From Nectonema munidae (taxonomy: Eukaryota > Nematomorpha > Nectonematoida > Nectonematidae): 64,000 nucleotides of DNA. The position numbers were made by a program, and so were the translations under genes. Positions 39,801-51,800 of this stretch are shown in pieces (positions within the stretch are counted from its first letter, which is position 1; the number at the start of each line of letters is the position of its first letter). The stretch spans positions 223,757 to 287,756 of the forward strand of contig JAUIRK010000035.1 in assembly GCA_030549495.1 (NCBI GenBank). Direction: 5' to 3'. A model generated the notes under the pieces. The model saw only the letters and a program-made list of their open reading frames with translations. It did not search any database and was not told the DNA's origin.

Positions 39801-42800
39801 TTACAGTAAAGTGGTTTTATGATAGAGCATGCAAGTCGGAACAAGCACACTTTACATTGCATGCATACCATATCTGACAACTTTCAAAATATTATTTACA
39901 CGACTCGCACGTTTTATTTACAAACTGGAATTGAAAACATCCTATGAAACTTGTATAATAAAAATTTTACAACATTCCCAATAAAAAATTTATTCAGTTC
40001 ATCAAAAATTTTAGCTGCACGATAATCGAAATTTTGGCACAACCTCCTCTATACAGAATTAATATTTTGCAAGGAATAAGAGAACTTGTTCAATTTAAAA
40101 AGCTTTGTGCTCCTTTCTTCAAATTTTTTCAATATTACATTTTCACACACGGTTTACTTGTGTTTGATTTGTTGCAATAAAAATGTACTAGGAAGGAGTT
40201 GGAAGATCTGATCTTTGCAGATTGAGTTTCAAACTCATAAATAGCTTTTGGAATCTTTGGGTCCAAACTAAAAGCCTGCTTTGGTCGGGCCACTCGCACG
40301 GGTTTGCGTGACCCTTGCATAAATTCCTGGTGCGGGTCATTTGTTTAAAACTTATCTCTAGGTGAGGCGGGAGTGGGCTCAATATTAGTACTGTAGCTTA
40401 ACCCGTTAACGACCAGAATAATCAGACGATATCTAATGCAAAGCAGAAGATTTGTATTAAAAGCATTAATAAACGCAGACAAATCACATTTTTGTAAAGT
40501 CGACATATGTTGACTGTGGTCAATAACCGGTTAATTTTGGGTTAACTTGTAAAATTGCGGGTATTTGCGAATTAATTCTTAAAAAATAGCACAATTTATA
40601 AGATGTACAAGTGCTGCTAGAGAGCGTAACTTCATTCTTGTCGGGGATCATTTTGGCTGTGCAAGAGCAGCTTTAAAAGCTAAACCTTCAATAATATTCT
40701 ATTTTTAAACTGCGTTATGAAAAATGAAATTCGTTCTAAATAAAACGTCATAAAAATTCAATGTGTAAAATTGTAGCATTTAAATTATATTCTTTATCGA
40801 AATGAAATAGCTGTACCCAGTGCAGTATTCTGAGGGGGAGGAAGGGAGCATTGGGCCATAGCCCCCTTTCTTAGAATGAAGTATCCATCTTTTATATTTG
40901 TTTGCCTTCCCGTTTATTTGAAATAGTTATTTTTGTAAATAGAAATATATTGGAAATTCAATGTTATACGAATCACTCTACAACAAATTTCAGGGTGGAA
41001 AAAAACGTAGCTCTCTTGTGCGTTTTATTATCAAGTAAGTTCAGTGTGGGGAATTCGAATTTGATAACAAAAATGATATATCACGTCACATTTATTTGTA
41101 AATAGCTAATTTAATAATTACGCAATATATTCTCATTTCTAATATAGCATAGATGTATTTCGCTACTATACTAAGATTAGACTGGTTAATTGTATTTATT
41201 TCAAAAATATATATTGAATCAGCATGTTTTTAGCGTTATACAATGTATTAACCTTCATTCTTGTATTTGCCTTTTCTTTTATAAGATGTTTCAGGTGTGT
41301 CACGTTTAAGGTTTCAGCAGAAGTCAGCAAGTATAGCAGGGTTCCACTTACCCTTGTACCTACTTTCCATTAAAGCTATATCTTGGTGGAACCTCTCTCC
41401 ATGCTCATCACTCACATCTGCTGCATTCTCCAGCAAGAAGAATAGATGAGAATGAAGAAAATGTGTTTTCAGTGACACATTGCAACTGAAGTCTTAGTAG
41501 CTTTTGATTAGTCTTTCCACTTTAATTTCTCGCAATGTCTCTTGGTATTTTCCAAGAAACGTCCTTTGCATACATATTTGAACGCTTGCCAGGCCGCTAG
41601 CTCAGTTTCATCCATTGTAGCCTCAAAGTCCTTATCATTTATAATCTTGAGAATCTGAGGGCCTACAAAAATACCTTCTTTAATCTTAGCATCAATTATT
41701 TTAGGAAAGATCCTTTTGAGATACTGGAAGGCTTACTGTGTTGCTTTGGTAAATTGCTTCATTATGCCTAGCTTTATATTCAGCGGTGGCAAAATGATTC
41801 TTTCCTTCGTAACTAATGGCTCATGAATTATATTATGGCATCCAAGTGTAAAAGATTCCCCATATGGCCATTCTGAGCGTATTTAATTTTTTGACTTTCC
41901 TCTGCTGTCCCACTTGCAAATAAAGTACATAAACTTGGTGTATCAAGTTTGTAGGCCATTAAGTATAGTCACTACTTTCAAGTCTGCGCAAATTAGCCAA
42001 TCATGCTCTTTGTATTTTATGCGTTCCAGAATAAAAGCCAGGTTTTCATAGGTTTCTCTCAAAATGATAGAGTGAGCAACTGGAACTGAAGGCATAGTTG
42101 TTTCCAATGTGCAACAAAACTGCTTTTATGCTGTAAATCGATTTATCTAAAAATAACCTCCACTCATTGGGTTCATATGACTTCTCAAGGACAGCGAATA
42201 CGCTTTTGATATCATTTCAGTAAGTCAAGTTGTTTTCTAAAGTGAAGAACTTCTCTAGATCTGCAGAACGCTTTCTAAACACACTAATTCGAACATCTAC
42301 ATCCAACATGTGCCATTGTCGTAAATGTGAAGCCAAAAGTTCACTCTGTTGCTTAGTAAGTGTTAGATCACGAACAAGATCATTGAGTTCCAGTTGGGAT
42401 GAGATGTGGTTTGTTATCAGATTCAAGCTGTGTCGTATACGTTGTACCATGAGATTCTGAATCTTTTGAGTTGCTGTTGTCATCGCTTGGCAGTTCAGAG
42501 AGCCTATATCACTTGAATGTAGAACTGGACAAATAGCAGACGAATAGTAGAAGTTTAGACTTGGATATACAATAGATTTTTTGCCTTTTCTGTTACAACC
42601 TACAGGAAAAAAAATAATAATAAAAATTGATACTACTTTACATGAAAAATTAAACAATTAAACCCTACCTTTAACCCGTTAACGCCCAATGTAGACTATA
42701 GTCGACTTTACAAAAATAAAATCGTCTGCGTTTATAAGAGCTCTTTGATACAAATCTTCTGCTTTACATTAGATATCGTCTGATTATTCTGGTCGTTAAC

Positions 42801-45800
42801 GGGTTAATATGCATTAACCAGAAATAGCAATCTGTTGAATGGTCTTTAGGCACCAAACATCAAACATGAGTCCAGTCCCTTTGCCTTTTACCCAGGCAGA
42901 AAGAGAACTTGTACACCTGACACAGCATATGTGAGGTGCCCAACTTTTGTCCTGGTCACCCCCTTTACATCCAACTCTGACGAATTCTTGCATTCTCTAG
43001 GCATTTTAAATATTTCTATACTTTTGCAAAAAACACCCAGTAATCTGAAAAATTAGAATAATGGTAAAAGCAACAAAAAAACGAATAAAAATATAAAAAT
43101 GAAATGCATTTATAGTGAGCAAAAAACTTCCATACCGTTTAGATAGACAATGCATGCTTTGATTTTTATGAAAAACAAACTTTTGGTCTCAGAAAAAATA
43201 AAAGTTCCATATTCGTGATATACGCAAAAAATACTCTTAGAAAATGATAGTTACTTTTCCGTTTTTTCATTGTTAGACGTACCTTTTACTTCAAAAACTT
43301 GTTGTATATTTTTTTTAACTTGTTAGGGTTTTAACAATCTCAATGAATTGCACAAAGTTGTATATAATTAAATACGTGGGTGCAAGCGTAACTTAGAAAC
43401 GTTGCCCATGTCCCCTATTTATTTATGAACCCATGAGTGTGGCATATCTGGCGCAATTAACGTACGAGCAGATATTAATTTTGAACCTCTTTAAAACTTT
43501 AAATAACACTCTAAAAAGCCAAGGAACAAATCACTGGTAAATATTATATATAAAGGATAGTGCCTTTTTCTGAAATTTTTGAACTAAGATTTTTAACTTT
43601 ATTCTTACCATTATAGCGAAGTGTTTTGTTATGGAGAAATAATGGAAGCTGTTCAAGTAGCAAAGCTTTTTGATCCGCCAAAAATTTTTTTGGATATGAA
43701 GCTGAGAGAAGACGAATGTAAGAATTAGTTTATGAGTATTTAATATTTTATCGTTGATCTATATTCTATATTTAAAAAGTTATCACCTTTTCTTCTCACA
43801 AGAGAGAGTAGTAGGCAAAATCTTTGATCTGATTTGATAAAAGATTTAATATTTTAATTTTAACCAATCAAATTACGATAAAATCAAATCAATATTATTT
43901 TCAATGGTGGCAGGTAAACTCAGTCTTAGAAATCTGAGTCTCAAGCCTGATTTTAGTTAGTTTGTTTCTTGAGGTTAATTAGAAAGTTCGTTAATTATTT
44001 AAGTAGTTTGTTAGTTATTTTGGGTACTAATACAATAGTAGTATAGTTATTCACACTCAATTCAAATATAATAGTTTCGCAGCGATTCAAATAAATTAGT
44101 TTCTGCGTATTTCTTTTTTCTGCTAAAACTCTTTACGATTTTTGTACACATAAACTAGATATTATGGCTAAATTAATCTTAAGTAGGCAATTATACATTT
44201 TATTTGCCATCCTGAAGCTCTTTTTGAGGACATAATCATTTTTTTAGGATTGCACACTATTATTACATGTGATTTTGAGACGGAGTATTCTTAAACCGAG
44301 TTTTTTAAGGCTGAGTTTTCCTAGCACCATTTTGAACATTTGTTGAATAAGTTTTTGCTAGCGTTAAAATTCTCGCATCTGATTGGCTAAAATTTCTAAT
44401 CTACTATTTTCAACTGTTCCTATATATTATAATTAATATATACGAGCAACGTGAGTTTAAGGGTATGGCTAGTAATTATATAATATTTTTGACACAATTT
44501 TTATACACTTCTTTATTATTGAAGATAAAGTTTTGAACAAATGGAGTGCTTTTAAGTTAAAGTATGGAAAAAATGAAAGTTTTTCAAGATCAGACCTGCT
44601 AAAATTTGTATTTACAAATTTTGAAACCTTTCCAGAATTAAATCAATGTTCTTTCAGTGATTTTGAACCAGTGCCACTTTCCTTTACGTCAAAGTTCAAA
44701 GATAACAGTTATGTCCAAAAATGGGCGTTTGACCTGCGAAAAACTTTTAAAAATCTGTGTAGAAAAGTAAAATCCTATTTTTTATAAGTAAAATTCATAA
44801 TCACGCCACTTATTTTAGACTTCCAGAATAGTAAAGGATAAATCGCAACTTTTTTCATTAATTTCGCTGAAAAAAAAATTTGTGCTGGCAACTCCAAATT
44901 CAAGGGAAATGCTATACCAGTAAATTTTTTAACTAATATCTTACATAATGCAAAATGTTAAAATAAGTAATCATAAAATTAAACATCAATCATTTTAAAT
45001 ATTCATCTAATTTATGAAAACTTAAAAGAGGAAAAAATATGGATTATTGATGTGAAGTTACTTTATTTTTATTTTCCATCAACAATGCTATAGTTATAAT
45101 TATTTAATGTTAGTTGGTAGTGAGATTTTATAAAACTATAGACTAAAAATATTAATTTTCTGCTTAAATTTGCATGTATGAAATTTTAGCAAAATCAGTA
45201 AGCTATATATTATAAATTTGAACAAAGATAAGTCATTTTTTAAATATAAATTTTTTTAAAGTAAAAATATTTTAGTATAATAAATAATTTCTTTACATAT
45301 TTATTTAAATTATATTGAAAGTTTTACTTATTTGAAGACCAAGATTGGAGATATCAAATTTAGCGAAATTAAAATCTTGAAAAGAAAAATTGATTTTGCA
45401 TAATGTTAAAAGCATAGGCTTGAATGAATAATAAAATTCAATTCTAAAACTAAGATATATTTATTTGTCACATAATCACTGTAAAACGCTTTATTTCGCA
45501 AAATGAATGAAGGTTTAGGTCGTATTCATGCATTGCTTTTGTCTTCTTTGGAAGAAAGAGGTAACTTCGAATATAATGGGTAACTCACATATTATACATA
45601 TAGATCTTGTTCGCACACAGCGAGTACTGATAAATTGAATTTAATAATTTTCTTGCTCACTCTTAAAGTATGACAAATAGATCAAATGAACCAAGAAACA
45701 ATGTCTTTTACGTTACTATAAAAAGCTATAGATAAAAACTTTCTAATCATTTGTTACTATTCTGATAAATTTATATATACATCATTTTTATAAAATCCAA

Positions 45801-48800
45801 AATTTTTGCTTTTACTTCTGGTTAATATCAAGAGTTTTAGTGGTAAAAGCCTCAAAGTTATTTCACAATATCAAAAAATGTTATACCGGTGAATTTTGGA
45901 ATTAAATTTGACAGACGTATCTTATTCTTGATAAAAATAAATTTTTATATATCCATCAAAATTTTAAAGGGACAGTTTTTTATTGGTGAAGGCACTATTG
46001 GCTTCTGAGATGTTTACGACTGCCCAAGGAATCATTGACAACTTGATAGATCTGATTGGAGAGTAAGCTTCATTTAAATAAAATTTAAAATTTTTGATAC
46101 TACCCTTTTTCATATTTAGAAATTGTAAGTTCTTAACATGTCTCCACTTTAATATATTTTTTATCCTTTTAAGTTTCGCTTTTTGAAATGAATCTTGTAC
46201 TAATCTTTATCAATGAGTTACTATATAACTTCAAGCAGAAGATTATGCAGATTCAGAATTATATCAAAACCATAAATTAGTTTTATTTTTTAAGTGTATA
46301 TATTTTAATTTCCTTAATAAGCATATGAATTATGATTTTAGTAATATTTATTTAATTGATTTCAATAAATAAATATTTATACATTTTTTAAAGCATAGAG
46401 AAACTATATTGTATACTAATAACATAAAAATTATTTATTTTTGAGAATATTGAAAGATAATTTTTTCATTCAACTAAATTGTGGTGTTGGTTGGTTGGTT
46501 GGATATCAAAGCAGTTTCAGCCGTAAGGCTATATGCTCGTATTATGCTTGAGATGGTTAATCACAGCTTTTGTGACTTTGTTATTAAGAGTTGGGAGCCT
46601 TGGGGATCGAATCCCTGACCTTCAACTGTTAAGCTGAGAGGTACACCCTAACAACGAGTGATGCTCTAATTTGTGGTGTAAAACTATAAAATTAGTTTAA
46701 CCAACGAACTTTTTCCCTTATTGAATGTATGTGTTAGCTTTAGTCAAAATTTGAATCATTTTTAGCATTAAAATTAGTGTCATACTATTCTTTTTTATAC
46801 GCTTGATCGATCAAGTTAAAAAAATTTCCAATACACTTTATAAAAGACTTTCCCATTAAGATCAACATATTTAACTGGTTAACGTCTAGATTCGGCGTCT
46901 GTCGGCCTTTCAAAATAGAATCAAGGGCGTTTATTAATGCTTTTTAATAAAAGCTTTTCCTTTACATCACATATCATCATATTATTTTCGTTTTTAACGG
47001 GTTTAAAAAAGATATATTCAGTAAAAGCCTTTAAACTATTCAATTATTTTTCCCTAGAAATCCGTTTTTTGGAAAATAAAAGATATTAATAAAGGGCCAT
47101 ATTAAAAACATTGAATTTAAATAACTAAATTGTACGATAAAAGAAAATGCGTGACAGGACATTTAGCCGAGCTGACATTTGGAAAAATGGACATTTCACC
47201 GAAAATGTGTACATACAATTTTGGAATTTTTGTAGAGGTTGATTTGCTTTCAGTAAGTTTGCAAGCTTGTGCTCAATACAAATCGGCAGCGTAATTTTGT
47301 TTTCTTTTTTATTCTTAACTTCTATACACAAATTATGCGATGGATAATTTTATTTACTAGAAGTTACATTATAAATGTGTTATGATTTTATTATATTTTA
47401 TTGAATTTTAGTATTTTAACATTAGAACACTTTTATTTTATTGGTGACAAAAATCTAGAAAAATCGCAAATTGTATTTAAATTTACGGTTATGTTCGGCC
47501 AAATGTCCCGGTACCATAAAATGATAAAGAAGAAATTAATGAAAAATAATCTAATCAAGTACACTTTGATTATAGATATCAATTTGTTCCATATGGTAAT
47601 CGAGTGTACTATCTCAGTTACAGCTCGCTTCCTCTACTTATTTCTATGGTGGATGATTTATGGAAGAAGACGAACGATAGTCACTTTGTTTTAGGAATCT
47701 TGCACAGGTTGGAAATTGAAAATGACTACTGGAAGAAGTGGAATCGTGTCGTGGGAATTAATCAAAATGGAAGAATTAAAACCATGACAAGATACAAAAC
47801 AGTTTCCAATATGCCCAGGTGATTTATATTAATAACAAAAAATATATAATACAAACATAATAAAAAAAATTATAAAATCATTCATATACACACACACATA
47901 CACAGAAATATCTCTTTTGTTCGTTCTCCGATAATCGGGCATTAGTTATTTCGCATGGCTGGAAGCGATCTCAACACATGTTAAAATCGTTCGATAATTC
48001 GCTAGTTCATCTTTCCTTCTCAACAAACCGCTTTGGGAAACCAGTCACGCTATTTCCATTCATCTGGATTCATTAAACCGGCTACTCAATTAAACTGATT
48101 TCCTTGAGGAAAGCTAATTGTCTTTGTATAATGGACGCATTCTTCCAATCGCCGTTCAAGCTTAGGTAGAAGATGCCATTGGACTAAAAAACAGCCCAGT
48201 TTAACTTCGACAGCACTGGCCAGCTTTATCTACACTTATAAAGTTTCTTGAGCAAAACAACAACGATTAAAATCTAGTCACCTTAGTATTGCCCTCGATA
48301 CCGATAAGAAGTCGTACTGTATTTTTTTTAGCTTAAACAATAGTTAAGTTGTATGCGTATGTATTAAAGTTTGTGTATAGATAGATAGACCACAAACACC
48401 TAACGTATATTAAACACATAAAAAAGGTGATTTTTAAGTTTTCAACAAACTCATTTAACCCCACGATCCATTAATCGGCCCAAATGGACAGGGAACCAAA
48501 GTGGGAGCATAAAGTAGACTGACTTTATACCATTTGTGGATCTATTTTGTCTTTTTGACATTGTCATTTGTCTTTTTGCAATTCTATATTTGTTTTTTAT
48601 TAAAGACAATTTAAAATTGGTGTTAGCGTAAGATTGTTGAACGAGGCCATGAAATCTCTGAAAATTTCGGAGGAATTGTGAAATTAATATTTCACTTAGC
48701 AATTTCATGAATTCACTATCGTTTCATTAATTTCCTAGGAATTTCATGTAATTACTGAAATGACACTCAAGTTATTTCATGAAATCCCTAGGAATTATAT

Positions 48801-51800
48801 AAAATCTCTAGTGATTTTTATGATTTAATGAATTTATTAAGTGAAACAGTGATTTCATTAATACATTGAATATTTTTGATATTATCCCTGGTTTTGCAGT
48901 TTTACTGTAACATATACATCATAACGGTGACTATTTAAGTAAAAAACTCTTTGCCAGTATATATTAATTCTTTTTAAATCAAAAAATACAACTCATTTTT
49001 ATACAAAAAAGTAAATATCTCTTTAAAAATCGCATTGATACAAATTAAAAATTCTATCTATTTCGTTTAATATTTTAAATCTTCAAAATTAAACGATGTA
49101 TGGTATCATTTCAGAAATAGAATCTGTTTTGGCAATATTTATAACAAGGCCTGCCCCAACCACTCTTTGATTTATGATTTATTTATATGTAACTGCACAA
49201 AATTGATAACAGAACTTTGCTTTCTAAGTCTCTTTTTGCGAAAAAAAGATTTAGCCCCTCTCTCTGTATCCGCGCCTGGTATATAATAATAATACAATTT
49301 TTTTCTATAAAATCTTGACTGAATCCTCCTATGAAGTCGCCCTTAATTTTCTTTAAATCACTTTTCCTAATTTTACAAAATTTCATTGTTCAAACAAAAC
49401 CGTATTTTATGTATTCTTTCTTTTCATTGAATTTGTGCTTTTAATTTCCATCTAATCGATAATATCTTATACGCTTTTTCACAACATTATACTATAGATT
49501 TATTGGTCACATCTTTAGAATGGGTATTCAATAACATAGCCTGTGTTTTGAGATAGCTTTACAATTAATTCTATTGGAATTGTAATTTATTTCAATTAAC
49601 TGAAACAAAAATAAAATATTAATGAAATTGATTTGATGAAAGCTTTAGGTTTCTTAAAATATTTAGTGTTTTCAAAAATACACCATTCTAAGCATGAATA
49701 GTAATTATGATTTACTTAACTAATTTAAATCAGGCGATATTGCAATACTTAGAAAGACAGATTTTTTCTGAAAAAATTTTTTCGAATTTTTTATTTCAAT
49801 AATGTTTTAAATAGAACAAAGCTCTTCAAATATAGGAAAATATTCGTGTAAAGATAAAGATAAGGTAAAGGCACCGCGGAGTGTTTTCATTGAGAAGGCA
49901 CAATTGTGCTGCTTGTATCATCGAACTATGTGGAAAGGAGGCTTGATGCGGGATCGAACCCAAACCTTGAGTTATCGAAACCCAGTATCCAACCAACCTT
50001 AGCAAAAACCTTTGCGTATTGTGGTATATATATTAAACTTTAAAGGCATATGACTCAAAGTAAAAATGTTATTGTATTTTGAAAAACAATTAAAAGTATA
50101 ACTAAAGTAGTAGTGTATTATTTAAGGTAATATGTATCTAAATTTAATTTAAAATGGATCTACTATGTTGTGACCGGTTAAAAATAACGTCTAAACTCTA
50201 AGTCCTAAAGCAAGCTCTCAAAGTTTAAGAATGCTATATCTACTCAATCACGGAAAAAAATGTTGAACGATTGGCATGACCAAGTGTTTCGGCCAAGATA
50301 TCAAACGCCTAAAAATCTTCCTTCTGGTAAGTGCCATGCTAAAGAATACTGAGATAGGAGCAATGCAAACCTGTAGATTGGGGGAGGGGCTGTAGAGGAA
50401 CGCAGAGGGACTCGAATTTCCCATGGAGCTCAATAGAGATGTCAAAATCTTCCGCTTTGCACGAACTAAAATGGGTTAATTAGCAACCAACTTATTCGTT
50501 TTATGAAAAGAATTTGTACATTTTTGAAAATTGATGAGTAAGTTGGTAAGTAAGTTATCTGGTTGCTTATTTTCTCACCTTACTTAATGGGTTATTCGAT
50601 ATTCATTCAATTCATTTTATTAATCAAATCGATATTTGAGTTAATATCGATATAAAATTATTAAACAGCACTTTTTTTTTCTAAACCTATAGATCGCTAT
50701 CTTTTACAGCAGTTCCTGAATACGCACACAAGGTCACTTTGATCTGTTCCTTTGTATTTCTTCAGAAATTTTAAACTTTTAAAGATGTCAAAATTTATTT
50801 GAAGAGCGAAAGCATAAAAATCATAAAAATATTGAGATGATTTAAAAGAAAGTTCACGATGATGAAATATAATAAAATTATAAGTCTTCAAAATATATTT
50901 TTGTTTCAGGCCATTCAATTACTTGGAAGATGTTCAAACTGCGAGTTTAGCTAAGTCAGGTAAAGCAATTTTTATTTAGTTGTGAAAAAAGTATATCCAA
51001 TTTTTGAAGAAAAAGAAAAATTGAAAATATTTATGGATATTGGGGCAAGATTTGAATCTGGCTGCGTGGATGAAAATACAATGCAAAGAAACGAAACTAA
51101 ACCCTACATTTTCAGTGATATTTTTCCATCTAGTTTAAACTCGATCATCTGCAAAAATGAAAGAATACTGAACACCTTTTACAACCTGGCTGGTAAAATT
51201 TAGAATTATATGTAGCGTAGTGTAGAGATAATAATTAATATCATATTTTAGGAAATAAAATGTTGGCATTTGATCATAGAAGAAAATATAAGGATGTCAA
51301 GATGTCTTTAGAGCATTTAATGTGGGATAAAGATTTGGGCTTATGGAAGGATTACTTTATAAAGAACCAGAAGAAAGTTGATAATGTGACAATACTAAAC
51401 TACATCCCACTTTATTCAAAATGCTATGGAGAAAAAAATGATAGCATCACTTACGAACACCTTATCCTGACCTCTATCAAAGTAATTTACGATTCATTGA
51501 AAAATAGAGCCAATTTTTGCGTATTGTAAAATTGAAAGACATATTAATCAATCAAGATCTTGAAATATGTATTGCCAGAAGCATCCTATTTCGCCTGGTA
51601 GTAAATAATTATGGTGTTTTTTCAACTAAATGACTTTTTTGCATGAAGGAACATTTTTCTGTTGCAAAATTTCTTCTACTGGTGTCGATGGGTTGATTGT
51701 GACTTTCCTAACATCTATCCATATATGAAAAATAAATTGGCTTAGTTGAGATATCTACAACTAAGAAAAATAAAATAAATTAATTGTTATTGACTCGTTC

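Noticed and set aside
40135-40382. Two minus-strand frames of about 60 codons
   Set aside because: Overlapping in different frames; the GCGGGCC-like words hint at a hAT remnant but no paired end was found.
49225-49280. Possible hAT right end (reverse reads CAGGCGCGGATACAGAGAG)
   Set aside because: Left end and duplication not found; left out of the features.
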